NCBI GenBank assembly: GCA_963705155.1
Contig: CAVPJC010000026.1
Location: forward strand, 1 to 64,000
Direction: 5' to 3'
DNA length: 64,000 nt
From: CAVPJC01 sp963705155
Lineage (GTDB): Bacteria; Chloroflexota; Anaerolineae; Anaerolineales; UBA4823
Each line of letters begins with the position of its first letter. The first letter of the stretch is position 1. A program made the translations under genes and the position numbers. Under the pieces are notes generated by a model, which saw only the letters and a program-made list of their open reading frames with translations, made no database searches and was not told the DNA's origin. Below are positions 27,319 to 39,485 of the stretch, one piece after another.

Positions 27319-30300
27319 TTAGCGCTTGCGCCGTCTGCGGCGTTTATTTTTCCCTGCCGGGTCGTCTCTCGCCTGTGTCACGCCGGCTTCCTCGACTTCA
27401 TCTTCAGCGTCTTCTTCCACCTCTGCCGGTCCATCGTTGCTGTTTTCGGGCAGGGCGGCCTCTGACTGCGGCGTTTCAGACCGGCTCGAGCTGGTTTGTA
27501 CGGCGTTCATATCCCTGGGGCGGTAAGTGAACATGCGGGTCACCACACCCACGCGCATATTATTCAGCAGATCCTGGAAGAGACCAAAAGCGCGGTTTTT
27601 ATATTGCACCAACGGATCGCGCTGTGCGTAGGCTTCCAATCCTATCGAAACCCTCAGCGCTTCCATTTGGGTCAGGTAGTCCACCCATAATTCCGTGATC
27701 ACCGAGAGCAGCAGCTGGCGGTAAATTTCAGTCAGCGTCCGGCGTCCCAGTTCCTGAAGAGCGATATTCTTTTCTTCATCGGTCAGGCTTGTCAACGGCT
27801 GCTGCACCACCTGGTTGAAGAGTTCCTCACCCAGGGCATTGCGTAAACCATTCTGGGTCACCTGGTCCAGCTCCGCAATTGGGGACGAAGCGATGCGCGT
27901 CCACTCGGTGGCGCCCCACGCCCGCCGGATGACGGCCTGGGCATCTTCCAGGTGCTTGAGCACTTCTTCGGTCACCTCTTCGGGGTCGCGGTTTTCCAGC
28001 AGACCGGCGGCATAATAGACATAGGTAAGGCGTGTGGTGCGCTGGAAAACCCGGCGGTGGGTGCGCTTATCGAAAGCGGCTTTGGAGCCTTGCGGCATGA
28101 ACATCAAAAGCTGCAGCAAACCGCTGCGGGTCAGCAGGCCGCTGCCTTTATCCAGGGCGTTGTTTAATCCCGGGTAATCTGCCCCTGACTGCCCAGGTAG
28201 CGCTCGCGGCGCCGGGTAAACACAGCCTGCATGGCATCCAGCACCAGGTCGGCCAGTTCGTTCCAATCGCTGCCGGCTAACTGAACAGGCGGCAGCTCCA
28301 GCGATTCTTCCAGACGGCGTTCAATCGAGCCCACCAGGCGGGTGACGGATTGCAGCGCCAGGGCGGCTTCCACCTGCTCGCCTACGACTTCAGCCACCTC
28401 ACGCGGATCATCCCTGAGCAAGCGGATTTGCTCGGGCGAGAGGCGCAGCGGCAGGCGGGCGGTGACTGCCAGCTCATCGGCGATCTGGCGCGGGCTGCGC
28501 GTGTCGGTTTCATCGGCCATCGAGAGGCCTTCAAAAAACGTATCCACAGCTTCCATGCGTTCGGCCAATTGGTCTTTCAGGCGGTCCTGCGATTGATCCA
28601 GCAGGTGGTTCACCGTGGCAAGCAAATGCTCTTCCTCAGCCTGGATCGAGCCGGCCGCGATCTCCAACAATCCGTTAATGGCTTGCTGGCTGTCTATCGT
28701 CTGCCTTTCGCCGGCAATCTTATCCTGGAGAAGGCGGTGCGTGTAAGACGGGAACACAATGTTGCCGATCTGCAGCGGCGGCTGGATTTGCTCGAGCCAG
28801 GCGAGCAGTTTCCAGGGGCCTTCGGGGTCTTGCAGTGATTCGGGTACGCGCCGGTTGATTTCTGTCCGCAGCATCTCGGTCACATCTTCGCTGAGGTCTT
28901 CTTTGGTGAAGATGCGGTTGCGCTGTCCGTAGATCTTGGCGCGTTGGGTGTTGAGCACATCGTCGTATTCCAGCAAGTGCTTGCGCACGTCAAAGTTGGC
29001 CCCTTCCACGCGGGTCTGGGATTGTTCGACGATGCGGCTGACCAGGCCCACCTCCAACGGCATGGCATCGTCGATCTTCATGCGCTGCATCAGGCCGTCA
29101 GCCTGCTGCCCGCCAAACAGGCGCATCAGCTCGTCTTCCATCGAGAGATAAAAGCGCGACGACCCGGGATCGCCCTGGCGGGCGGAACGCCCGCGCAGCT
29201 GGTTATCGATGCGGCGGGCTTCATGCCGTTCGGAGCCGATCACGTGCAGCCCGCCCAGGAGGCGCACGCGCTCCATATCTTCCATGTGCTTGAAGAGTAC
29301 TCCACCTCCGCCTGGTAAATGCCATATTCTGCCGGGTCCATGGCTTTTAGCAGTTGGCAGCGATCTTCCATGCTGCAGGTCATAAGGGTCTTCGTGCCCG
29401 GCGCGTTGAGCACGCGGTTCACACCTGAGAGGATTTCTTCGGCCAGCTCGCCGCCCAGCTTGATATCGACGCCGCGGCCTGCCATATTGGTGGCGATGGT
29501 AACGGCGCCAAAGGCGCCCGCCCCGGCGATGATCTGGCTCTCTTCGGTATGCTTACGGGCGTTCAATACTTCATGCGGGATGCCTGCCTGCAGGACATTG
29601 AGCAGCCTGGGCCGGTCGGCGCTGCCCAGCTCGAGGATTGCAGCAGGCGCTCCAGGTTGGCGGCATCTTCGGGGTTGAAGGAAATATCCAGATCGCGGCC
29701 ATCTTGCGCATGGCGGCGATATCGAGCTGATCCAGCGCTTCATTCAGGTACTGCAGATCAGCCACCTGCCGCCCGTCTTCTTCACGATTATTCTTCGTAA
29801 ACCAGACCTGGCGCAGCAGAAACACCTGGGCCAGCCGGCGCAGGGGTTCGGCGCGCAACCGGTTAGAGACGCGTTCAGAGAGCTCCACCGAAGTGGTGCC
29901 CACCAGGACAGGCCGGCCGCGGACATGGTAGTGCAAGATTTCGCGTGTGACGGCGCGCAGCTTGGTTTCCTCGGTGCGGTAGACGATATCGGGATAATCT
30001 TTCCGCTTCCAGAACACCGGCCTCTTTTCCGTATCATCCTGCCGGGTGTAATACGGAATTTGTAGCCCTGTTCATCCCGGCTTTCCACTTCCGTCAGTCC
30101 CGATCCGGAGCGGGTAGCCTGGTATTCCAGGTTGGTGGGGATGGAGACCACACCCAGCTTGTAGATCTTATCAAACTCTTCTGCTTCGGTCAGGGCGGTG
30201 CCGGTCATGCCCGCCAGTTTTTCATACATGCGGAAGTAGTTCTGGATGGTGATGGTGGCGTAGGTCACATTTTCGGCCTGCACCGTACGCCTTCTTTGGC

Positions 30301-31415
30301 TTCCACTGCCTGGTGCAGCCCATCTGACCAGCGCCGTCCGGGCATCATCCGCCCGGTGAATTCATCCACAATGATGACCTTGCCGGCCTGCACCAGGTAA
30401 TCTTTATTGCGGCGGAAAAGGAACTGGGCGCGCAGCGCCTGTTCCAGATAGCCCAACATGCGCGCTTGCTCAGGGGTCACATCTTCCGGGCGGTCGGGAT
30501 CGCGGAGAGCCATGCCCAGCAGCTCTTCCACGTGAACTTCGCCGATTTCGGTAGAGGGTCACGTTGCGGTCTTTTTCATTGACTTCGTAATCTTCCGGGC
30601 GGAGCTGGCGCACCACCTGCGCCATGCGCACATACCATTCGGCCTCATCTTGCGCCGGGCCGGAGATGATCAGCGGCGTGCGGGCTTCATCGATCAGGAC
30701 GTTGTCCACCTCGTCGACGATGGCAAAGTAATGGCCGCGCTGCACCCGGTCTTCCATGCGCATCGTCATGTTATCGCGCAGATAATCAAAGCCAAACTCG
30801 CTGTTGGTGCCGTAGGTGATGTCGGCGGCATAAGCCTCGGGGCGCGGCACCAGGCGCAGTTGGTGCTGGTCTTCATGCGGCGATTCGCGTCTGCAGATCT
30901 ACCACAAAGGCCTTCTTGCCATTCTCGGTGCGGGCAGCCATCTGCAGCACGCCAACCGTCAATCCCAGGGCGTTGTAAATGGGCGCCATCCAGCGGGCAT
31001 CCCGCCGGGCCAGGTAATCGTTCACGGTGATCAGGTGTGTGCCTTTACCGGTAAGGGCATTCAGGTAAACCGGCAGGGTGGCGACCAGGGTTTTCCCTTC
31101 GCCGGTGCGCATTTCAGCAATTTTGCCCTCGTGCAGCACCGCCCCGCCAATGATCTGCACATCGTAATGGCGCAGGCCAATCGTGCGCTTGCTGGCCTCG
31201 CGCACTGCGGCAAAAGCCTCTGGCAGCAAGTCATCCAATTCGTCTCCGTCCGCCAGCCGGGCGCGGAATTCATCGCTTTTTGCCTGCAAGGCGTCGTCGC
31301 TGAGGGCTTCGAATCCTGCTTCCAGCTCGTTGACCGCCGCCACCAGTTCTGTATATTTATCGATAGCTTTTTTATTGGGGTCGCCCCCGAATAATTTCAC
31401 AAATCGTTTGAGCAT
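27319..31415 (-). CDS. secA: Preprotein translocase ATPase SecA (multiple frameshifts)
   Basis: ATG 31415 begins MLKRFVKLFGG. Fragments in changing frames cover MRTGEGKTLVATLP (Walker A), LARRDARWM, TYGTNSEFGFDYLRDN, IVDEVDNVLIDEARTPLIISG (Walker B), GMTGTALTEAEEF, VLVGTTSVE, TIATNMAGRGVDIKLGGEL, GRSARQGDPGSSRFYLS and the scaffold segment LWVDYLTQMEALRVSIGL. At least seven breaks occur (about 30885, 30540, 30290, 30040, 29640, 29280, 28180). The gene spans about 1,365 codons, well over the usual 850-1,000, with extra helical sequence in the scaffold/wing part. The tail is acidic then KRRRRRKR, without the Cys-rich SEC-C zinc motif. An essential gene cannot be this broken, so this region is probably poorly sequenced. 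Confidence 0.93.
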
Positions 31416-31651
31416 AAACAATACCTTTCGGGTGCGATTATAGCACAGGCAGTTTAAAATAAAATAAGCGTGTCGTCTCCGGCCGAACCTTAACAACCTG
31501 AAGATTTTAAGCTTGCCGTAGGGTTAAGCTGATACAGGCGTGCTATAATTTCTGTATGGTTCGGGTGGGGGTGCTTCCCACCTCAGCCAGGCTTTATTGC
31601 CCGGTGTTCCTGCCAGTTATCCAAAATCTACGATCAGCGGTCAAAATTATA

Positions 31652-34600
31652 ATGTCCTTCGTCCACCTGCATGTCCACTCCGAATACAGTTTGTTGGATG
31701 GTTTCAGCAATATCAAGAAGCTGATCAAGCGCGCCAAGGAAATGGATATGCCCGCCGTGGCTCTCACCGACCACGGCACGATGTTTGGGGTCATCGATTT
31801 TTACAACACCGCCACGGCGGCAGGCATTAAACCCATCATTGGGGTGGAATCGTACATGGCGGCGCGCAGCATGCGAGAGCGTGACCCGCAGGAAGATAAA
31901 AAATCCACCCACTTGCTGCTGCTCGCAGAAAATGAAACCGGTTATAGAAATCTGCTCCAGATCGCCAGCGCCGGGCAATTGGAGGGGTTTTATTATTACC
32001 CGCGCATCGATCATGAGTTCCTGGCCCAACATTCCGAAGGACTGATCTGCACGTCGGGCTGCATGTCGGCTGAAGTGCCGCGCTTGATCGGGCAAGGACG
32101 CACGGATGCCGCCCGAAAGCTGCTCGATTGGTATTATGAAGTCTTTGGGCCGGAGCGTTTTTACCTGGAGCTGCAGGCGCACGATATCAAAGAGCTGGAA
32201 AGCATCAATAAAAACCTGCTGGACCTGGGGCGGCGTTACGATGCGCGCTTTGTTGCCACCAATGACGTTCACTATGTGGATCGGGAGGATGCGCGCTTGC
32301 AAGATATCTTGCTGGCGATCCAGACCGGTTGCCTGCTCACCGATCCCAACCGGATGCGCATGACGGATAATTCCTATTATTTGCGCAGCCCTCAGGAAAT
32401 GGCTTCTTTGTTTGCCAATGTACCGGGGGCGCTCAGCAATACCCTGCTGATTGCCGAGCGCTGCAATGTAGACCTGGGTTTCAAAGGCTACCGCTTGCCG
32501 GCCTTCGAGGTACCCGAAGGCTATACCGCGCAAAGCTACCTGAAGTCGCTGTGCGAAACTGGGCTTGTTCGCCGCTATGGCGCCCGGGCGACAGACCCGG
32601 TGGTTCGCCAGCGCCTGGATTACGAGCTGGGCGTGATCAGCCAGATGGGTTTCGATACCTATTTCTTAATTGTATGGGACCTGTGCCGCTATGCCCGCAG
32701 CCAGGGCATCTGGTACAATGCGCGCGGCTCGGCAGCCGGCTCGATTGTGGCCTATACCCTGGATATCACCCTGGTGGATCCCATCGATCACGGGTTGATC
32801 TTTGAGCGTTTCCTCAACCCGGGGCGCATCTCCATGCCCGATATCGACCTGGATTTTCGCGATGACCGCCGCGCCGAAATGATGACCTACACTGCCAACA
32901 AATACGGCGAGGATAAGGTGGCTCAAATCATCACGTTTGGCACCCTGGGCGCCCGCGCCGCCATTCGCGATGTGGGGCGCGTCATGGATATCCCGCTCAG
33001 CGAAGTCGATAAAGTTGCCAAGCTCATCCCCAACATCCCGGGCAAACCCGTCACCATTACACAGGCGATTGAAGAGGTGACGGAATTCAAGCAGCTGTAC
33101 GAAACCACCCCTTACCTGCGCGGCCTCATCGATACGGCTGCCCAGATGGAGGGCGTGGTGCGCAATGCCGGCACCCACGCCGCCGGGGTGATCATCGCAG
33201 ATAAGCCCATCATCGAGTATATCCCTCTGCACCGCCCCACGGGCAACTCGGCTGAAGACTGACCCGTGAAGATCGTCACCCAGTTTGAAATGTCGATTCT
33301 GGATTCTCTCGGGCTGCTCAAGGTCGATTTCCTGGGTCTGGCTACCTTGAGCATCATGGCGCGTGCGTGCGATTTGATCCGCCAGCGGCACGGGATTGAA
33401 TATAACCTGGACAACATACCCGTTGACGACCCGGCTACCTTTGAGCTGCTGGGCCGCGGTGAAACTGCCGGTGTCTTCCAGGTGGAAGGCAGCGGGATGC
33501 GCCGCTATCTGATGCAGATGAAGCCAAAGGGGCTGGCCAACGTGATCGCCATGGTGGCGCTCTTCCGGCCCGGCCCGATGGATTTCATCCCGGGGTATAT
33601 TCGCCGGATGCACGGCGAGGAACCGGTCACCTACCGGCATCCGTTGCTTGAGCCGATTTTCAAGGAAACCTATGGCTATCCGGTGTACCAGGAGCAGCTC
33701 ATGTTTGCCGTGATGCAGCTCGCCGGTTACACCGCCCCGGAAGCAGACGACCTGCGCAAGGCCGTGGCGAAAAAGATCAAAGATAAGCTGCACAAACACC
33801 GCGAAAAATTCATCCGGGGCGCGGTCAAGAACGGTATCGTTGAAGAAACCGCCGGCGCCATCTTTGATGACTGGGAAGAGTTTGCCCGCTATGGTTTCAA
33901 TAAAGCCCATGCCGCCGATTACGGCGTCATTGCGGTACAAACCGGCTACCTGAAAACCCATTACACGGTTGAATACATGACGGCATTGCTTTCGGTCAAC
34001 CTGAACGATACCGCCAAGGTTGCGCTCTATTCGGTGGACTGCCGGCGTATGGGTATTCGCGTTGAACCGCCGGATGTGACCGTCAGCGGGTGGGATTTCA
34101 CGGTTGAAGATCATGAAGGCGGCACTTCCAGCATTCGTTTCGGATTGGGCGCCGTCAAGAATGTGGGTTATGCGCCTGTGGAGACGATCCTCGCTGCACG
34201 CAGCAAAGGGCCGTTCAAAGACCTGAACGATTTTGCTCATCGGGTGGATCTGCGCCAGGTGGGCAAGCGTGCTCTGGAAAGCCTGATCAAAGTGGGCGCG
34301 CTGGATTGTTTTGGTTCGCGAACCGCCCTATTGGAAGGGCTGGATCGCATCATCGCAGTGAGCGGCTCGCATTTCCGCGCCGCAGATATGGGTCAAATGA
34401 GCCTGTTTGGCGCCCACAGCGGCGTTTCGGAGGAGATCATCCTGCCGCCCGCAACGAATGAAATTAGCCGGCGGGAGATTTTGAACTGGGAACGCGAATT
34501 GATCGGCCTTTATGTTTCCGATCACCCGCTCAGCCCGGTAATGGACGAGCTGGCCCACACCGTGACCCATTTCTCTGCCCAGTTGGGCGAGGCCCAGCAG

Positions 34601-35575
34601 GATGAGCGTGTGCGCGTGGCAGGCCTGATCACCCGAATTCGCCACCACCAGAGCAAAACCGGCAAGCCGATGGGTTTTGTCACCATTGAAGATGTCCAGG
34701 GCAGCATCGATCTGGTCATTTTCCCTTCCACCTGGACAAAAGTGGCGGATATGATCGATTATGACCGGATCATTATCGTGGAAGGCCGCGCCGATATCAA
34801 CGGCGCCGAACCCAAGGTGCTGGTGGAGAGCATTTCGACCGACTTCAAGGTTACCGAGCCCCTGGCCTCCATCACCTTGCCTGCCGGCTCACCTCCGGTT
34901 TTCGCGGGGGCAGATGCTCCCCCCGACATGTCTTTGGATACAGATTACCCGGCCTCGGCTTTTGAGGACAACGATCCGGGCGATGGCGTTCCCCCACCGC
35001 CAGAAGCCTTTCCAATGGGCTGGGAGGGCCAGGCTTATAACGGGTTGAACCTGGGTCAGATGGCCGTGCAGGTTTTTGCCGCGGCGACGCCGGATGACGC
35101 CATGCCTGCTCCCCTGGAAACTGCCCTGGCTTCGCCGCCAGCGCCGGCTGAAGCGCCTGCCGGAGAACCCTCCGAGCCTGACCCCGACATTTTACCGCAC
35201 ACCACCACGCCTGTTTTGCCAGTTGCCGTGGCGCCCATCGATGTCAATCTACCGGAAAAGCCGGTATTGATGCCTCCCTACCTGGTGTCGCCCGTTACCA
35301 CCACCCCTGAGGCCGGCAAGCTGCACATGATCACCGTGATCCTGCGCGCCAGCGGCGATAAAACCCGTGACGTGCTGCGCCTGCGGCGTATCCACGGCAC
35401 AGCCATGTCTTATCCGGGCAGCGACCGCTTTGCCTTTCATGTTTACGAACGCGGCCGCGGTTACCTGGTGGAATTTCCCAACTTCACCACGGGTCTATGC
35501 TCCGAGTTGATCGCAAGGCTGAACCTGCTGGTGGGCGCTGAGAACGTGCGCGTTGAGCTGATCACGATCCAATAG
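31652..35575 (+). CDS. dnaE: DNA polymerase III alpha subunit (in-frame TGA at 33260)
   Basis: Replicative polymerase of 1,307 codons from ATG 31652. The PHP domain opens with FVHLHVHSEYSLLDG; palm motifs are RGSAAGSIVAYTL and PDIDLDFRDDRR; then AGVFQVEGSGMRRYL, RPGPMDFIPGY and FNKAHAADYGV; an OB-fold follows (VAGLITRIRHHQSKTGKPMGF), then a Pro/Ala-rich linker of about 120 residues and a small C-terminal domain. The frame is continuous except for TGA 33260-33262, between SAED and PVKIVTQFEM, where relatives carry no conserved Cys that I know of. Error or nonsense mutation is more likely than selenocysteine; no well-placed SECIS hairpin follows. Confidence 0.94.
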
Positions 35576-35610
35576 TTGGAAAACTAAAAAAGGCATTTAG
35601 CCAGGTATAA

Positions 35611-35651
35611 AAAAAATTCGCAGTCATTCAACCAAGACTGCGAATTTTTTT
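35611..35651. terminator. Bidirectional terminator between dnaE and pfk
   Basis: A 15-bp stem (35611-35625 with 35636-35650, containing TTCGCAGTC/GACTGCGAA) around a 10-base loop, with A and T runs at the two ends, so it works for both convergent genes. Confidence 0.92.
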
Positions 35652-35673
35652 GGAAGCTGTTAGCTGAGGGCTC

Positions 35674-36876
35674 TCAATCGCTGGTCATGATGAAGAGCGG
35701 CATCATCTCGAAGCTTTCATAATTCGGGCGCAGACGGTCGGTATTGTAGAACTTCTTGACGTTCACCAGCTTCTTGCTGCTGGTGACCACATCGATCGGC
35801 ACATTGTCGTAACGGCCGTTCTTGAGCACGACCAGGCGGCCGTGAATTTTTCCCAGGATCAAATCCAGAGCCAGGTTGCCGTATGCCATCGGAACGATCG
35901 AATCGATGGCGTCTGGATCGCCGCCGCGCACCATATAGCCCAGCTTTTGGGTGATGACGTTCACGGTTTTTCCATTGTTAAACCTGGGCGAGAGATCTTT
36001 GATCTGGGCCGAGATCAGATCGCCAATACCGCCCAACTTGGCATGCCCGTAGGCATCGGTGGTCTGATCCTGGAAGACCATATCACCGCCGGCATAGGTG
36101 GCGCCTTCAGACACAAGCACCACCGAGTATTTGCTCGGGTTCCGGCTGCGGTCGTACACCAGAAGTTCCGTCAGGCGCTCGATATCCACTTTGTATTCAG
36201 GGATCACACAGCGGTTTGCCGCGCCAGCCATGGTGGGCAGCAGGGCGGTGAAACCGGCATAGCGGCCAAATACCTCCAGGACCAGGATGCGCTCGTGCGA
36301 ACCGGCTGAAGTGCGCAGGCTGTTGGTCATCTGGATGGTGCGGGTGACGCACGTGCTGAAGCCGATGCAGTAATCGGTGCCGGGAACATCGTTGTCCATC
36401 GTCTTGGGGATAGCCACCACACGCGCTCCCTCTCTGTACAGGCGCACGCCATAGCTCAGGGTATCGTCGCCGCCGATGGGGATGATGTAATCTACACCCA
36501 GGAAATCAAGATTTTTAAGCACCTCGGGGGTCAGGTCGTTGGTCTCATTGTTGTACTGATCGCGCAAATGCTCCGGCACATCGCCTTTCTTGATGTGGCT
36601 GGGCCGCGTGCGTGAGGTGTGCAGGAAAGTGCCTCCGGTGCGCCCTGCCCGGTTGACGATTTCTTCTGTCAGCATCTGGTAATTGTTGCTGTTATCGGCG
36701 GCAGGATCGCGGATAACATCCACCATGCCCGCCCAGCCGCGGCGAATACCGATCACCTGGTAGCCTTCGCGCAGCGCCCGGAAGGTGACCGCACGGATGG
36801 CGGGGTTCAAACCGGGCACATCGCCGCCGCCGGTCAGGATCGCGATCACACCTTTCGTTTTTTTTATGTTTGCCAT
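35674..36876 (-). CDS. 6-phosphofructokinase, PPi-dependent type
   Basis: A 400-residue phosphofructokinase. Phosphate-loop sequence is LTGGGDVPGLN; the donor-specificity site reads PIGGDDTLSYG, with Asp where ATP enzymes have Gly, and the following PKTMDNDVPGTD has the Lys typical of pyrophosphate-using enzymes. Fructose-6-phosphate contacts are in EVFGRYAGF and KLGYMVRGGDP. The donor is inferred from these two residues. RBS GGAGG precedes the ATG. It is followed on the same strand by the mutase gene, but I see no functional link. Confidence 0.9.
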   Translation of the reverse strand: MANIKKTKGVIAILTGGGDVPGLNPAIRAVTFRALREGYQVIGIRRGWAGMVDVIRDPAADNSNNYQMLTEEIVNRAGRTGGTFLHTSRTRPSHIKKGDVPEHLRDQYNNETNDLTPEVLKNLDFLGVDYIIPIGGDDTLSYGVRLYREGARVVAIPKTMDNDVPGTDYCIGFSTCVTRTIQMTNSLRTSAGSHERILVLEVFGRYAGFTALLPTMAGAANRCVIPEYKVDIERLTELLVYDRSRNPSKYSVVLVSEGATYAGGDMVFQDQTTDAYGHAKLGGIGDLISAQIKDLSPRFNNGKTVNVITQKLGYMVRGGDPDAIDSIVPMAYGNLALDLILGKIHGRLVVLKNGRYDNVPIDVVTSSKKLVNVKKFYNTDRLRPNYESFEMMPLFIMTSD

Positions 36877-36928
36877 AATGCATCCTCCAAGATTTTTAGA
36901 TAAACAAAGGACATCGTCCTGTATTTTT

Positions 36929-38607
36929 TTAGATCCAGGTTGGCTCTTCGTACACGCCGAAGACTTCTTTCATCACACTCACAATCTCGCCGAGCGTGGC
37001 ATAGGCGCGCACAGCCTCCACAAGGTAGGGCATGCTGTTCTCGGTTCCCTGGCAGGCAATCCGCAGACGGTCTAACGCCTGGCCCACACGGCCAGAATCG
37101 CGGGTGTTGCGCACCTGTTCGAGGCGGGAGATTTGCCGCTGGTAACCCTGAGGGTCCATCTCCAGAATCGGGATGGACACATGTTTGTTATCCTGATAAC
37201 TGTTCACGCCGACGATATTGCGTGCACCCGCATCAATCTCTACCTGGTAGCGGTAAGCTGCGTCTGAAATTTCGCTCTGGAAGAAACCCTTATCAATAGC
37301 CGGTAGCACGCCGCCCAGCTCCTGAATGCGCCGGAAATAATCGTAAGCCTGGGCTTCCATCTTATTGGTCTGGGCTTCAACGAAGAAGGAACCGGCCAGC
37401 GGGTCCACGGTGTTGGTCACGCCAGATTCTTCAGCGATGATTTGTTGGGTGCGCAGGGCAATGGTCACGGCGTGCTCAGATGGCAGCGCCAGGGCCTCGT
37501 CCATGCTGTTGGTGTGCAGCGATTGCGTGCCGCCCAACACCGCCGCCAGCGCCTGGATGGCAACCCGCACGATGTTGTTTTCGGGTTGTTGAGCCGTAAG
37601 CGAGACCCCGGCGGTCTGGGTGTGAAAACGCATCAGCCAGGAGCGCGGTCTTTTGCCCCGAAAGTGTGGCGCATCTCGTTAGCCCAGATGCGCCGGGCGG
37701 CGCGGTATTTAGCGATTTCTTCAAAAAAATCGTTGTGAGCGTTGAAGAAGAACGATAGGCGCGGTGCAAACTGGTCGATATCCAGACCGCGGGCGATGCC
37801 CCAGCGCACGTATTCGAGCCCATCCGAAAGGGTGAACGCCAGCTCCTGGGCCGCGGTGGAGCCGGCTTCGCGAATGTGGTAACCCGAGATGCTGATGGTG
37901 TTCCACTGCGGTACGCTGTGAGCGCCATATTCAATCGTATCCACCACCAGCCGCATGGATGGCTCGGGTGGATAGATGTATTCCTTCTGGGCAATGTATT
38001 CTTTCAGGATATCGTTTTGAGTGGTGCCGCGCAGCTGATCGGGGCGCACGCCCTGTTTCTCGGCGGCGGCGATATACATGGCCCAGATGATGGCAGCCGG
38101 CGAGTTGATTGTCATGCTCGACGACACTTTATCCAGCGGGATGCCTTCCAGGAGCAGCTCCATATCTTTCAATGAGGAAACTGCCACGCCGCATTTTCCA
38201 AATTCGCCCAGCGCTTCAGGCGCATCGGTGTCATAGCCCATCAAGGTGGGCAGGTCGAAGGCAATCGACAGCCCGGTTTGTCCCTGATCCAGCAGGTATT
38301 TAAACCGCTGGTTGGTTTCTTCGGCAGTGCCAAACCCGGCGAACATGCGCATCGTCCACAGGCGGCTGCGGTGCAGGGTGGGGTGCACCCCGCGCGTATA
38401 GGGGAACTCACCCGGGAAACCGAGATCCTGCTGGTAATCCAACCCGGCGATATCCAGGGGTGTGTACAGGCGGTTGACCGGCTCGGAGCTGGTGGTGATG
38501 AAGCTCTCCTTGCGCTCTGGCAGGCGCCCCAGGTTTTGCAGCAGGCTGGTTTCCTGCCACTCATCAAGCTCCCGGCGAAGTTGTTCCAATTTCTGGCGGT
38601 CGTACAT
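36929..38607 (-). CDS. Methylmalonyl-CoA mutase catalytic subunit (frameshifted)
   Basis: The TIM-barrel half of a split B12-dependent mutase. Segments include FPGEFPYTRGVHPTLHRSRLWTMR, QTGLSIAFDLPTLMGYD, GVAVSSLKDMELL, GTTQNDILKEYIAQ, SISGYHIREAGS, then after a break near 37645 QTAGVSLTAQQPENNIVRV and GGTQSLHTNSMDEALALPSE. There is no B12-binding domain, which is supplied by the gene at 18877. ATG 38607 is chosen because GAGGGAG lies at proper distance. A TATAAT on the minus strand at 38657-38652 is its likely -10; an IS1-like element is inserted 39 bases further upstream. Confidence 0.92.
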
Positions 38608-38695
38608 GATCACTCCCTCTCGGCAAAGGCGGACAGATGCGCGTGCCCGAAATTATAGCACGCCCTGAAGACCTGCGATGGGCTCTCTGGGAAAT

Positions 38696-39485
38696 GGGAG
38701 TGGATAAACATTGGTCTTAGATGAATTGATAAACATGAGCTGGGTAATTGGGAAAGGATTGCTTGTGCAATTGACGCCGATTGAAGCAGTACATGAACAG
38801 CTTGAGAGCCGCTTTCAACGCTTCAGGACAACGGGAAAAGCAGCGCGAACGGCGCCCCAAGCGAGCCAGGTAGTGGCGCAATTCGGCATTGTCCGCTTCG
38901 ACCGAGTAGGTGTCTGTCTTGCCTTGCGAGACTTCATACATCCCCCAGTGATACCACAGGCGATCATATGCATCAAAAGCATCGCTGTAGTAACGCTTGG
39001 CCTTAGGTGCTTCATCCACCATCTCTTGGATCACTTGTTGGGTTCGCTGCCAGACCACTTTGAAACCCAAATAGCAGCGGGTGAGGCGATCTACGATGGT
39101 GATGATGAAGATTTGGTTTTTTTCTCCCCAATGAAGCTGAATAACTCGTCCATCTCGGCTTCTTTGACCTGCGCGGGCACGGGTGGATCGGGCAGTTGGG
39201 CTGCCCGGGCTTTGACCCACAGCGATACGGTGCGATGGTGAAGACCGAGATGGCGGGCGATCCGGCGCAGGTTCATCCCATCCACATACAGCTGCAGGGC
39301 TTTTTGGCGCACTTCCTCGGGGTAAGCCCAGGGCTTGGGGTGGGGCGTGTACTTTTTCATGCAGAACATGCAGATATAACGTTGGCTGCCGCGGGGTGTT
39401 TTGCCTGCTCGATTTTGGCGTTCGGTTCGGTGACAATTTGGACATTGGTTCATACCTGTATTTTACCCAACTTTTAGCCACTCCC
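38696..39485 (-). mobile_element. IS1-like insertion sequence with 7-bp target duplication
   Basis: A complete 790-bp element. Left inverted repeat begins GGGAGTGG-A-TAAA (38696) and the right end is its imperfect inverse, ending CCACTCCC (39485). GGGAAAT occurs immediately outside both ends (38689-38695 and 39486-39492), a perfect 7-bp duplication showing recent insertion. The size matches IS1 elements (about 770 bp). It sits between the mutase promoter and tRNA-Glu. Confidence 0.88.
38717..39453 (-). CDS. IS1-family transposase with A7 frameshift site
   Basis: The first frame has an N-terminal zinc ribbon (CPNCHRTE...YICMFCMKKY) and a helix-turn-helix (GMNLRRIARHLGLHHRTVSLW), ending in the wrong frame at KKTKSSSSPS. 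A -1 slip on seven A residues (minus strand, 39123-39117) changes KKT to KKNQIFIITIVDRLTRC and continues through the DDE core (YYSDAFDAYDRLW, VEADNAELRHYLARLGRR) to the end. IS1 itself makes its transposase by programmed -1 frameshifting at an A6C site, so this break may be functional rather than an error. Confidence 0.85.

Noticed and set aside
27319..31415. Programmed frameshifting in secA
   Set aside because: Seven or more slips in different directions without common slippery sites cannot be programmed; sequence error is the sensible reading.
32666..34240. A 524-codon open frame antisense to dnaE
   Set aside because: It exactly shadows conserved DnaE motifs on the other strand, has a His/Gly/Gln-rich composition and no ribosome site; GC-rich coding DNA often gives such frames.
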